Assembly (NCBI GenBank): GCA_963693085.1
Contig: OY856409.1
Location: 1,164,606,749-1,164,670,748, forward strand
Direction of reading: 5' to 3'
Length of the DNA stretch: 64,000 nucleotides
DNA from: Alisma plantago-aquatica
Lineage: Eukaryota; Streptophyta; Magnoliopsida; Alismatales; Alismataceae
The notes under the pieces were generated by a model. The model did not search any database, was not told the DNA's origin, and saw only the letters and a list, made by a program, of their open reading frames with translations. How positions within the stretch are numbered: the stretch's first letter is position 1; each line of letters opens with the position of its first letter. The translations under genes were made by a program, and so were the position numbers. Shown piece by piece: positions 12,896-24,171 of the stretch.

Positions 12896-13956
12896 GGTCG
12901 AAGGCAGGGATCAGGTGAATTGGGAACTCTCCCAATCATCGACCAACCCCCTACAAAGTAGGGATGGTCCTCTTCGAACTTCTCTCCCAAGTTCAACGGT
13001 ATTATTCTCACGATCTAACTCCATTTCCTTTTCCCGTAATGATCCTACTTTGGATCATCGCAAGTCTTCCTGACACAGACTCTAAGGGATTCATCCCCGA
13101 TCATTGGATCGTGATCCAATGGTCCACATAAAACCCGAAATCCTAAATTATCCAATTAAATTTGGCATTGATTTCTTAGGCAATTAATAACCACACTTTA
13201 TGTAATTTTGCAAATTGCATAACTCAAAAACCGTGCACTATTACCCAAAAAAAATTTAAAGGTTTCTCTCTCTTGCCTTTATCTACTTGCATGTCGAGTT
13301 TGAGTTCGAAATTCCAAAAGAATATGACTCTCTCTTCAATGGCAAGTTACTATTTAAACAAATCTAAATAAGGGTTATTTTCTCTTTCCTCAAACCAAAA
13401 TCTTTCTATATTGGACTCCTTGGACCCCAAGGAATCGTAAGATTTCAAAATCCTTTTTGAAGGATGCTTATTATCCTTCTATATGCATCTACATTCTTCA
13501 TTTCTCATTATCTTACTTATTTCTTTTATTAAAAGATTTCTTTTCAAGGATTTCTCTTTATATTTTATTTCCTTTCCCTCTTTTCCTATTTCTTTCATTA
13601 GAAATCACATATAAACGAAATTTACTCAATTTTGGCCATTAATGCCACCTTCTATAATTCTCATAGATATTGCTTAATATCCATTATCTTTTCTCTTTTT
13701 CTATTATTTGGACTTTTCCTCTTTTCTTCTCTTTTATATCCATTATTGGATTAACATAATAGTAGGAATCACGAAATTCCTATCAAAAGGGAGATTTGCA
13801 AATAAATCCCTTCTTTGAATCAAAGCATAGAACCTTTTCAATTAAGTCCATATTCATAAAAACATTACATTTCAATTATGAAAACATATGCAAAACTGAG
13901 GTTGTAACATTGTATCTCCTGCACACTAGCCAGCATCGCTTGATGTTGTTGCTACC

Positions 13957-15175
13957 CTATCTAGATCTCCTGTAGCATCCCATACATAGCCTCCATGTTG
14001 TACGGGTCGTTCTCCCACGGAGAAGGGGGTGGGGCAGATGAAGTCGAGGCAGTGTAGGTGCGGGCCCTTTTTCATGGGACCGCTCTCCGAGTAATGGGGA
14101 TGGTGGCCTCCACCTCCTCAATCTCATCGTCAGAGTTGCCATCATCACCTTGTTGCTCATTGTCATCATGAGATGCTTCCATGGGAGTGTCCTCGTCCTC
14201 TCCCTCATCCAACGGCCACCAAAGATGTGCTACTCCTTGCAGGTTGAAGATGGGGTCGGGGAGGCTACGCTCCTAGAACCTTCCTCGATGTGTGCATCTT
14301 GCATACACCATGTTATGGTGTAAGCTAAGGAGGTTCGCCTTATAGAAGTGCTAGAGATCTAGTTCTTCATAGATTCAATCGACATGAGGGTGTAAGTCAA
14401 GGCAGAGATGCAACACTATTAGGGTAATCGTCCCCCCAAACATAATTGGCACTTTCCTCTGCACATTGCACTGAACTGAGATCTTATAGAGGAAAAGGAA
14501 GGACCCAAAGTTGATAGTTTCCCCTTCCAATATCTTGTAGATAAAGTAGAGGTATGTCCATTGGACCTTCCCTTAGGCATGGGAAGAACGAGCGAAGATA
14601 GTATTGGTGCAGGGGCAGTGATGAACTTGAGCAAAGGGTGCTCGATGTCAGTGACAAAGTTGACGTGTCAGTTGATGTGAAAGCCTTCTGGCACCTCATT
14701 CAGCTGCTCCCAAGCCAGGTCATAGTCGAAATCTGAAGGGGTTGAACATTCTGGGACATGATCCCAGTTGAAGATGTGGTTGAAGGTCCACATAGTGATG
14801 GAGTAGTTGGTGTTGAAGAGGGGGAAACTAACTTTTCCTTCCCACCATTCACCTCCTAATTGTTGCTCGAGGGTGAAAAGAACCTCCAATGATGCCAATA
14901 ACTCAAGGATGAGATCCGAGGGTAGGTCTGCCAATCACTAAAGAAAGGGTTATCCCCCTCCATTAGTTGGCGTTGACAAACCCACCGTAGGTTTTTAGTG
15001 AAACCCTCTCACTCGATCAAGGTGTGATCTCCATATTGTGTTGGCACCATATAGTCCTCATATGAAGCTCTTTGTACACCTTCCTGACCTCTAGGGATGG
15101 ATGTTGAATGCATGTTGGTCTAGGGGCCAACTCTCCTTGCTCTACTGATGTAGAAGGGAATCTCCTTGGTGCCAT
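13957..15175 (-). pseudogene. Athila env-like / ORF1-type remnant
   Basis: Downstream of pol on the minus strand, fragments resemble the extra ORF that plant Athila elements carry after integrase. A start is visible at 15175 (MAPRRFPSTS...). It continues through frame breaks into 14668-14934, which holds a GGEWWEGKVSFPLFNTNY segment followed by NHIFNWD. Then come 14419-14699 and 13957-14208, the last acidic and basic-rich. I see no membrane helix or signal peptide that would support a true envelope. The remnant stops at 13957, and the C 5' LTR begins at 13909, so the Athila 3' end and 3' LTR are missing. Family assignment is by motif memory and position; a search with the ATHILA ORF-1 profile would decide. 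Confidence 0.55.
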
Positions 15176-15317
15176 GATGATGATGCAAGGAGGATGGAGT
15201 AAGATAGGCTCAGTGAAGATCGCCAGTGCCCGATGCATCTTTGCTCTGAGTTTCAGGAGGAGTGGAGGAGGTAGTGTGAAGAGAATGGATTCACCACCCC
15301 TACTTATATAGTTGAGT

Positions 15318-15845
15318 CAAGCAGAGTCAGTACTACTTACTTTTAAGTCAATAGTACCGAGTTGCAAGCATGAATCTTTGACTCAGATATATCGACGACT
15401 GACGTTTGATGATGTCCCAAGTGTGGATCGCTCGGAGTCGGTAGTACCAAGTCCACGTTGGTAGTACCGACTTGAGTTGAGGATTGATACCATCGACCAC
15501 TCGATGAAGATTGCATTTGCCTGTGAATTGAGCATCCATGGATTGCTGACGTCATGTATGGGTACTACTGACTTTTTCTTCAGTAGTACCAAATTGGAAA
15601 TTCTTTCTCGGCATTTTTTAATCTCAGTATTTTGAACCTAGGAGTGCCAAAAAGTTGGTAGTACCGACTCAGATGTTGATGCTACATAGTACTTATTAGT
15701 TAGGCGCTTGAAATTCTTCAGAGAATTAGTAGTATTGATAGGTTGAGTCAGTATTACCGAGTATGTCTTTATTTTGTAGATGACTTACTGATGTGAATTA
15801 GGTACTACCAACTTGTGGACTCAGTAGTACCAACTCTGTATAATC
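15318..15845 (-). repeat. Dispersed CGGTAGTACCG-type motifs in Athila spacer
   Basis: About ten or more variants of GTAGTACCGA or its complement occur in 530 bp at irregular spacing. Examples are near 15350, 15440, 15465, 15580, 15660, 15735, 15760, 15805 and 15830. The fullest form is a palindrome around one central base (TCGGTA-G-TACCGA). The same motif appears in the element's 5' LTR (22752-22779 and 28880-29060). Confidence 0.8.
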
Positions 15846-15946
15846 TACACACTCCAACAAACGAGTCAAGGTAACTTTTTAATGAAATAAGAATGAAAAG
15901 TCAAGTACAATGTTAAAATGAACATGAATAAAGAGAAAAGAAGGTT

Positions 15947-15967
15947 GGGTTGCCTCCCAACAAGCGC
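15947..15967 (-). other. Conserved post-pol block of Athila elements
   Basis: On the minus strand it reads GGCGCTTGTTGGGAGGCAAC followed by CC. A block of this kind follows pol in many Athila/Calypso-type elements. It sits between the integrase end and the spacer and supports the lineage call. Confidence 0.6.
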
Positions 15968-16229
15968 CATTGTTTAACTTCTTAGACTAGACGTTCCAAA
16001 GGGTAAGAATCTAATGGATTGCCATAAGTTTCCCTTCTTCTATTCTTGGCTCCACTTCCCCTCTATAGTAGTTCTTTAATCACTGGCCATTGACAAGGAA
16101 TGACCTAGTCCCATCTATAATCTTCACAGCACCATGGGGGAAAACCTGCTCAATAACAAATGGTTCACTCCATTTGGACCTCAATTTTCCCGGATATAAC
16201 TTAAGTCTAGAATTAAAAAGAAGAACCTT

Positions 16230-17146
16230 TTATCCCGGGAGAAACAATATATTCAAGATATTCCTATCATGAATCTTCTTTGTCCTATCCTTATAAATTC
16301 TCGAACTTCCATAAGCATCCATCCTAAGCTGATCTAGTTCATTTAGCTCTAATAACCTCTTTCTACCTGCTTCATCCAGTCCAAAATTTAGCTTTCTCAA
16401 CGCCCATTTCACCTTATGCTCAAGCTCTATGGGTAGATGGCAAGCACATCCATAAACAAACCTCAAAGGCATAGTTCATGTAGGTGATTTATAGGTCGTC
16501 ATATATGCCCAAAGAGCATCATTAAGCACAAAACTCCAATTTGTCCTATTAGTTGAGACTTTCCTTTCCAAAATCTTCTTCACTTTTTTGTTGGACACCT
16601 CAACTTGACCTTGAGTCTGTGGGTGGTAAGGATAACTCACTCAGTGTTTCACCCATATTTACTCAATAAGGCTAGAAATAGCCTATTGGTGAAATGTGAT
16701 CCACCATCACTAATAATTAGTCGGGGGACACCAAATCTACAGAAAATTTTATCCTTCACAAATATGCACAGAACTTGTGTGTCATTGGTGCGGATTGGAT
16801 TTGCTTCCACCCACTTAGATACATAGTCAACCACAAGTAAAATGTAGATATTAGAATTAGACAAAATGAATGGGCCCATGAAATCAATGCCCCATAGATC
16901 AAACACTTCAATCTCTTAAAACACATTTAGTGGCATTTCATGTCTCTTAGAAATATTACCTTCATGTTGACATGCATCACAATGACGAACAAAATTGTGA
17001 GCATCTTTAAACAGCGTTGGTCGATAAAAATCACTCTCTAAGACTTTGGCTGCGGTCCTAGAGCTAGCGTGATTCCCCCATGTAGGTATAGAATGAATGT
17101 GTGATAAAATGCTCTCAACCTCACATTTAGGTACACACTTCCTCAA
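16230..17146 (-). pseudogene. Athila integrase, broken
   Basis: Order on the minus strand: an HHCC zinc region at 17146-16916 (HCDACQ visible), then the catalytic core at 16906-16649 with WGIDFMGPF (first Asp), [11 protein letters not shown] and IISDGGSHF (second Asp). A further part lies at about 16650-16560 in another reading, with a [11 protein letters not shown] segment carrying the Glu, and a C-terminal part at 16472-16230. In-frame stops separate the pieces, including one just after the zinc region and one in the KHxVS segment. The DDE residues appear to survive individually. Such an integrase inserts element cDNA into the genome; this copy cannot be translated whole. Confidence 0.85.
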
Positions 17147-17179
17147 AATTCCATCCCTACATTATTAAGAAGAATTAGG

Positions 17180-18660
17180 TCATCCCAGATGTAAAACCTC
17201 AATGAATGGAAAAATCTCTTCTTTTCCTAGTACCCCAATCTTTAGGCATCTCTTTGCAGGATAAATAATTAATATTATCTGCAAACCAGGGATCATTACT
17301 CTTGATAGCAAAAAGTTTATCATCCAGAAAATCCTCAACAATATGGATATGTACATCTTTTTCATTCACTCTTTCCAACCTAGATAGGTTATCTTCTACC
17401 ACATTTTCCACCCTTACCTTATGTTTAATTTCTATGTCAAATTCCTATAAAGGTAAAATCAACCTAATTAATCTATGTTTGGCATCTTTCTTTTGTAACA
17501 GGTATTTGATGGAAATATGGTCGGTCCAAATAATCACCATAGCCCCAACTAATATCAAGAAAACTTCTCAAATGCAAAAACAACTGCTAAGAGTTCTTTT
17601 TCTGTGGTTGTATAATTAAGTTGCGCATCATTCAATGTTTTGGACGCATAATAAATGACTGTAGGATCCTTATCTTTGTGTTGACCCAACACAGCTCCCA
17701 CTGCATAATCTGATGCATCACACTTTAGCTCAAATGGTAGGATCCAATCAGGATCTTGCACAATATTTGTGGAGCTAATCTTATCCTTTAGCACCTCAAA
17801 GGCATTCAAGCACCGTTCGTCGAAACAAAATTCAACATCTTTTTCCAACAATTCTGACAAAGGTTTAGTAATTTTTGAAAAATATTTGATAAAACGATGG
17901 TAAAATCCAGCATGTCCCAAAAAACTCCTTACTCCCTTCACCGATGTTAGTGGAGGTATCTTGGAGATAACTTCTATCTTAATGGGGTCTACTTCCATAC
18001 CCTTGTTGGACACCTTGTGTCCAAGCACTATGCCCTCACTCACCATCACATGACACTTCTCCCAATCCAAGATAAGTGAGTCTCCTCACACCTTTGTAAA
18101 ACCTTGTCTAAATTATACAGGCAATAACTGAATGAATCCCCACTGAATGACTCCCCATACATAGAAAAATTATTCATGAACACCTCCAAGAACCGCTTTA
18201 CCATATCAAAAAAGATGGCAAGCATATAATGTTAGAAAGTGGTGTGTGTGTTACAAAGGTCGAATGGCATCCGTCTATATGAAAATGTGCTATAAGGCTA
18301 GGTGAAAGTATATTTCTACTGATCCTTTAGCTCAATTGAACTCTAATTATAACTGGAATACCCATTGAGGAAATAAAAGTGCAAACAACTGGTGAGTCTC
18401 TCCAAGATCTGATCAATGAATGACCAGGGAAAGCGATCTTTTAAGGTGATGACATTCAAACGTCGGTAGTCTATGCATACACACCATGTCACTAACCTAG
18501 TTGAGATTAACTCATTAGCAACATTAGTTGTGACAGTGACCACCCCCCCCCTCTTAGGAACTACTTGAGTTGGGCTAACCCACATAGAGTATGAAATTGC
18601 ATAAATGATACATGCCAATAGGAGCTTGCCCACTTATTTCTTTACTACCTCAATCGTGAT
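17180..18660 (-). pseudogene. Athila reverse transcriptase / RNase H, broken, active site lost
   Basis: RT N-terminal part at 18633-18343 (STRLVTWCVCIDYRRLN, LKDRFPWSFIDQILERL). A linking segment near 18220-18140 reads EVFMNNFSMYG where RT has its paired catalytic aspartates, so both are Asn. The RT connection/RNase H lies at 18070-17555 (VKGVRSFLGHAGFYHRFIK; CDASDYAVGAVLGQ; YYASKTLNDAQLNY). The RNase H end and tether are at 17411-17180 (NVVEDNLSRLE). Several frameshifts and stops separate these. In function this was the polymerase that copies element RNA to DNA; here it is inactive both by interruption and by active-site loss. Confidence 0.88.
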
Positions 18661-18910
18661 ATGGTTGAGTTTCCACTGGGGTTGAACCATTGCCTTAGCT
18701 ACTTCTACCAGACAGATTTTTTGTTCACACAAGCTCAAAGAGATTCCTTTGATGTCTTCTATTGGAACCCGAAAGTGGCTCGGTAGTTCTTTAGCACAGT
18801 GAGTAACTTCTTCTCCTCTTCACTGCTCAAGTATGATGATATGATCACCGTGAGCTTCTCTTCTGCAACCAATAAGACATATTTCAAATGTGGGGTGACA
18901 AGGGCTTCAT

Positions 18911-19690
18911 TTATAACTCAGGTGGGCTCAACAGATATGGGACCAATGGCAGGGGAGGTGGTCCCAAATCTTCAAAATATCTTGCATAGTAGCAATTTAG
19001 CACCTTCAGCATCAATTCACACTCTTCTAGAGAGCAGTTGTGTGTACTATCCTTCACTATGTTCATCAAGAATGCTTCCAATGGTAGATTTGGATATGTC
19101 TGTAGCAAGGAATCGGTTGTGGCTTCCTCTCTGGTAGATGGGTCATAGTCTTCTTCTTCATCGACCGGGTAACGCACTGCCTGGGATAACAAGATCACCT
19201 TGGTGTTTTTCATGATATCCACTACTAAAATGCCCCTATCTACTTTGGTCATTACATGAGCCATGTCCAAGAATGGTTTCTTCAGAAATAGAGAAATTTT
19301 TCCTTCCACGTGTTGAAGCATGTTGCATTGTGCTTTGTCCCCCTTTTCTTGTGAGTGCTTAGGCATCTTAATCTCAAAATGTTCATCATGCGTTCCCATG
19401 GTAAGAGGTCCTATGCCCATTTCTAGAATCATATCAGCCACGGCTTGAAATGTCCTACCTAGTAAGAGTTTATTGCCATGATCCTCCTGCATTTCTGTCA
19501 CCATGAAGTCAGCATGAAAAACAAATATGTTCACTTTTACTAGAACATCTTCACAAATGCCATATGGCCGGACCACAGAGTTTCCAGCCAATTTGATAGT
19601 CATACTACTTTTCCTAGTCTCCTTGAGACTTAGCTTCTTGAAAGTTGACAAAGGCATATGGTTTATGCTTGCCCCTGAATCACATAGTGC
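18911..19690 (-). pseudogene. Athila protease region of gag-pol
   Basis: A 248-residue open segment (19657-18911) continues upstream without a Met through an aspartic protease active site, DSGAS, encoded at 19667-19681. The sequence following it (MPLSTFKKLSL, GICEDVLVKVNIFVFHADF, LLGRTFQAVADM) follows the retropepsin layout typical of Athila, including a hydrophobic-Leu-Gly-Arg flap-side motif. The rest leads toward RT. It is the best preserved part of this element, but it is isolated from gag and RT by stops. Confidence 0.8.
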
Positions 19691-19785
19691 TTCACCGAAC
19701 TTGGTCTTTCCTATGAAGCAATTGATGTTGAAACAACCCTAATCCTGTCTTTTAGGAGGTAGTTTTCCCAGAACAAAGCACTCAC

Positions 19786-21290
19786 CTACTCCTTTAACAC
19801 CACCACATCGGCCTTAGGTATAATTCTCTTCTTATTGATTATGTCTTTCAAGAACTTGTCGTACGATGGTATTTGCTCAATTGCACCAATGAGTGGAATA
19901 TTGACAGATAATTTCTTGAAGCCATCTAGAAATTTTTGGAATTGTCTATCTGCTTTGGTTGCCTTCAAGCTGTTTGGAAAAGGCGTTGGTGTCACTGGTG
20001 TCCTCTGGTGAGGCGGGACATATTCTTTTGATCTTGTATCCTCCACCTCATCATTGTGCTCCTCAATTGTCTTTTCCTTTTCTAACACATTAGGTTTATC
20101 TGCATCTGTTGTCATAGCCCGAGTTGTCATTCCTATAACTTCACCTGTACCTGAACTTGCCAGTGCATCATTCAACAGCGTCCTACCACTGCGGAGTAAG
20201 ACTACCTTGACATGTTGATTTCCACAAGGTACATTAGTATTTACTGGGAACCCCTATTGGTTTGGATGCTTCAATGTACCCACATCCACTACTATTTGAG
20301 AAATTTATATTTTCGTGTTGTTGATTCATGCCCCTTGGTTCTGGAGTTCTCTCTGATTTTGACCAATAAGCACTTCATTCTGACTGACTAGCTTTCCAAA
20401 CATTTCTTCAATACGATCAATCTTCTTTTGTTGTTGTTGATATTGTGCTTGGCCACTAAACTATTGTGGCTTGGATTGTTGCGCCTGAGAAGGGTCTTGT
20501 TGGAAATTATTGGGATCCTTCCATGACAACTTAGGATCCTTCCTCCATGAATAGTCAATGCCCCGATACTACTGTTCTTGGTGCAAAAATTTGCATTCCT
20601 CTTCTCCTTTTATAGGTGATCCATCATTGGCACTCAACATTTTTGCTATCAAGTCTAGCTTGTCATTTAATGTAGAGATGACTTTGGACTCCCCAACACT
20701 TTTAACAGTTGTTGAAATCTCTCTCACTTCCCTACAACATGTTCTTGGACATGTTCTTTAATATCTCATAACAGTGAGCAGGATTGTTGTTGAGGAAGAA
20801 ACCTACTCTTGTAATGTCAAGTGTGGTTCTCTCTCCCTTATGCAGACCATAGTAGAAGATCTGTGTCTGCCCCAAGAAATCAATATTGTAATGCGGTACC
20901 TTCCACAACATATTTTGGAATCTCTCCCATGCTTCAGAATAGGATTTGTCGGCCTGCTGCCTGAAATTACAGATCTTCTTCACCAGGTCATTTGTCGTCT
21001 ATGGAGGGAAGTAATGCTTGAAGAAAGCTTTGATCACATGATCCCATGCTCACTACACTCACCATCGAGATTGTGAAACCACGACATTATGCTATCTACC
21101 AGAGATGATGGGAACAATTTCAGATATATGAAAGTTGTTGGTATTCTATCTATCTTAACCATATCACAGTTTTCAACAAAGTTACTAATGTGAGTCATCG
21201 AGTCGTCAGAACTGTGGTTGTCGAAAGCTTGGGATATGAGTAGAGAGATCAATCTTGGATCAATCTTATAGCTACCCACATTGATGGCTT
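19786..21290 (-). pseudogene. Athila gag, broken
   Basis: Three open pieces in order on the minus strand. 21279-21034 is the gag N-terminal core (LFPSSLVDSIMSWFHNLDG, equivalent to the L-SL-D-A--W motif). 20983-20732 is the next gag block (SYSEAWERFQNMLWKVPHY, QTQIFYYGLHKGERTTLD). 20175-19786 is the C-terminal gag/linker (VPPHQRTPVTPTPFP, KFLKDIINKKR). The segment 20730-20180 between them contains Gln/Asn-rich low-complexity coding-like sequence with stops. The protein would form the cytoplasmic virus-like particle. Confidence 0.8.
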
Positions 21291-21714
21291 GTCTTTTGAT
21301 TGGTCCTTTTTGAGCTGTTGAGGAAGAGTCTTTGATCCACTCTCATATCGGCTACTCTTCTACTCCATCACCTATTTCTACTGACTCAGGTTCCTTTGGT
21401 GTTTCAGGTCCTTCAGGAGGAGGTGTCAGTGGTGGAGTTTAGTTGAATCTGTCTACAAATATTCCAAATTCACTTGTTCTATGAAGGAGTTATACTTGCC
21501 CAAAACCCAGTGAAGATGGTTCTCCGTAATCATGGGCTTGAGTATGCACCATACACTAGTCCCTAAAAGTAGCATAATAATTTTCAAAACATGATAGTGG
21601 AGCTAGAAACAATAATGATGTTATGAATCAACTTTAAGTGAAATGGAACTAAAAAATAAAAAGGGTTGGTCTAGAGTGGCCAAACACAATACTTGAAGGG
21701 TTGGATGTTGTCAT
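21291..21714 (-). other. Athila 5' leader
   Basis: The non-coding stretch between the primer-binding site and the first recognisable gag residues. Apart from possible degraded gag N-terminus (21290-21500) I see no feature. Confidence 0.5.
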
Positions 21715-21733
21715 TTCTCCGGCAACGACGTCA
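21715..21733 (-). other. Primer-binding site of Athila element (tRNA-Asp type)
   Basis: On the minus strand it reads TGACGTCGTTGCCGGAGAA. The usual Athila site, TGGCGCCGTTGCCGGGGA, is complementary to tRNA-Asp. The differences are G-to-A or C-to-T transitions, as expected of an old methylated copy. Confidence 0.85.
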
Positions 21734-21739
21734 AAACAT

Positions 21740-22779
21740 TGACACGTGTTTACCATGCATTATACACAAGTGAATATATCGAAGTAATATAGGCCCTTTA
21801 AGGCACAAGTCAAACACAAGGAAACACTCTCCAGAATACTACTACTAACTATGAGCTAATCAGCTAGGTCGGTAAAAGTGAATTAGTTTGATTGAACAAA
21901 AACAATTGTAGAAACAAAACAAACTTAAAGATCTAGTTACTCAGATTAAAGGGAACTCCTCAGGATAATGGTTTCACTACATATAACATTACAATTTAAT
22001 CCACACTAATATATGTTACTCCTATCCCTAGATAAAGAGCCTGTAGCTAGAAATACCCAATCCGATAGTGTAGTTCAATAATTGTCAATCCTATTTTCAT
22101 AGTGGTTGATTAGTAGGTTCTTTATGATTAATCTCTAGGTTTCTCCTACCATTTATTCTCCACCTTTCCCAAGGGGTGCAATAAATGGGTAAATCTATGA
22201 TTTTCTAATCCTTAACCTCTCTCCCAAAATTATTAAGGGTATGATAATCTATCTTTGGTGATCAAGTACAAACAAAACAAGACAATTTTATAGATTTATA
22301 TCCAGAAAATAGAGATAAATATGATCTTAATGCATGGAAATCAATTACAATGCATATCCAGGATACTCCCAAATCCTAAGGAACTAAGGGGTTTAGTCCC
22401 ACATGGTTTTCATTGAAGAATACATGGTTGAGAGGGATAAAATGTGGGAAACATTAGAAAAACTAAAGTAACCCCTGGAGAATGGCTGATCTGGATGATC
22501 CCCTATGTCGTGTGTGCAATCTGCTATCTTTTGGCTACATATTTTCCTTCTGGAGGTGCTCGAATCATCTTGGGTGAAGCCTTTGGTTCCCTGCTCTTCT
22601 CTCCTCTCTCTCTCCGATGTCATGCAATAGAAAATGGTTGCCTCCACTAGTCTAGCCTAACTCCCCTCAAGTCATAAGAATCACATAAGGTATGAAATAA
22701 TGCTAGTCGTTGGATTAGAGTGTTATCTTTAGATTTCCTGATCGGGCACACTCGGTAGTACCGACTGGAAAGTCAGTAG
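21740..22779 (-). repeat. Athila 5' LTR, part next to PBS
   Basis: It begins TGACACGTG at 21740, a few bases from the primer-binding site, and runs right to 22779, where a 6 kb insertion starts. It contains the CGGTAGTACCG motif at 22752-22779. The small frames at 22393-22650 are LTR sequence without domains. The rest of the LTR resumes at 28775. Confidence 0.75.
22775..22779. other. Left target duplication of the 6 kb LTR (AGTAG)
   Basis: AGTAG here and GGTAG at 28770-28774 match at 4 of 5 bases. Joining the flanks restores a continuous CAGTAGTATCGAG motif typical of the Athila LTR. Confidence 0.6.
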
Positions 22780-23663
22780 TGTAACATCCCTTACCTAGGT
22801 TATGTTTTAACCCTAGGTGTTTTGATTAATAAAGTTAATTATAAGCTTTATATTACTTCTTGAAAAGTAATTAGGGCTCTAGAGGAACTTATGTTTCAAT
22901 TTTGGTCATGTTTGGATAATGTTGAAGCAATGTTTGCTTATTTTGGACTATTGTACAAATTACCCAAGTTAAGGGGTTAACTTGACAATGTTATGTATTA
23001 ATGTGTTCCTCATGTTTTTATGCATCATGGGAATGAAAATGGTGTAGAGGAATAGCTTATGGAAGCCTGAGTACCAAGAAAGAACTGATAAAACAATGTT
23101 TGTGCATTAAAACCTAGTTTTGGTGTAAAGTGCAATTTACCCAAAACCTAGGGTTCCATATGCAAATTACCACTTCAATAAGGTCCCTAATATTTCTTGG
23201 CATCATTTAGAGCAAATAAAATGAGAGGGGCTCCTCATTTGAATTAAGTTGGAGGAGAGAGAATCTTGATATTAAAATAATCAAGATTTAAGCCTAATTG
23301 AAATCCTAATTCAATTTAATGCAAAAATAAATAAAATAATTGAAGGTCAATCAACCAAAATTAATATGGTTGGATTCCGATGTGTGTGTACATCCTTAAG
23401 CCTTGAAAAGGCACGAGCATATCCCAAGGAGGTGAAAACTCCACTCACCATTATTATAAGAAAAAGAGTTTCCACTCAAATATGGAAATTACTATTATAA
23501 GGGTTCAGGTGCTTAATTTATTTTCCCTTTATTCTTGGATAATGGAAGGGAGATTGGTGGGGATAGATATGCCTTTGTATACAAGAAACCAAGGGGGATA
23601 AGGTGGAAACAATTTTGGAATTAAAAGACTTTTATAAAACATTTTCTCTCTCATTGAAATTCT

Positions 23664-23671
23664 TATAAAAA
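23664..23671 (+). promoter_or_regulatory. TATA box in giant LTR
   Basis: TATAAAAA about 885 bp into the LTR and 40 bp before a CT-rich TTCTTCTC stretch (23709-23720). It places the AAACGGT field downstream, in the expected transcribed R/U5 part. Confidence 0.55.
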
Positions 23672-24171
23672 GACCCTTTCCTAGCCCAAACAAAGGCTTT
23701 TTCGACCCCACTTCTTCTCTTTGCTTGGAAACCGACCAAGGGAGCTAGGGAGGACCAGTAGGACGACCCCCAACCTATTGGTAAGGTTCTTGACCCTTTT
23801 CACCTTGATTCCATGGTGGAAATCGAAAATAAATCATTGATTTCTTCTTATTTCGATCTCCTCTTCAACCCTAGCCAATCTTTTCAACCAAAAGCTTGAG
23901 GACGAGCCTAGGGGGAGTTGCAAAAGCTTCATCCACAATTATTTCTGTGAGATTGGAGCTTTGGAGCTCAATTGGAGGCGGGTTTTATAACTTGAACCCT
24001 TGATTTTGTTATTGCATTCAATTCCTTATCAAATAATGATCATTCCTACATTCACGATAATTGATTTGGTTGATTCATGCAACCACCATGAAAATCACAG
24101 AAGGTTTCGTGAGTTTAGAGCTTTATGATGATGACATCATCATAAGAACACACCTCCCCAAATATCTAGGC

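Larger units (their letters stand above)
10865..13909 (-). repeat. 5' LTR of element C (3,045 bp)
   Basis: On the minus strand it runs from TGTTACAACCTC (13909) to GGGGTCATTACA (10865) and is followed by the primer-binding site. It is complete, with a TATA-like box at 12886-12895. It carries a tandem pair at 11358-11490, and its U5 half matches element E. The short frames inside (11580-11801, 12454-12696, 13457-13642) lack recognisable domains. The flanking bases to the right (TTGTA) are the possible target duplication, but the partner copy is lost with the missing end of the element. Confidence 0.88.

Noticed and set aside
13957..15175. Functional envelope gene that would make this a plant retrovirus
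   Set aside because: The reading frame is broken, and no signal peptide or membrane helix is visible. Only position and weak motif similarity support the env-like label.
15108..15311. 67-codon plus-strand gene
   Set aside because: It is the shadow of the env-like remnant start on the minus strand.
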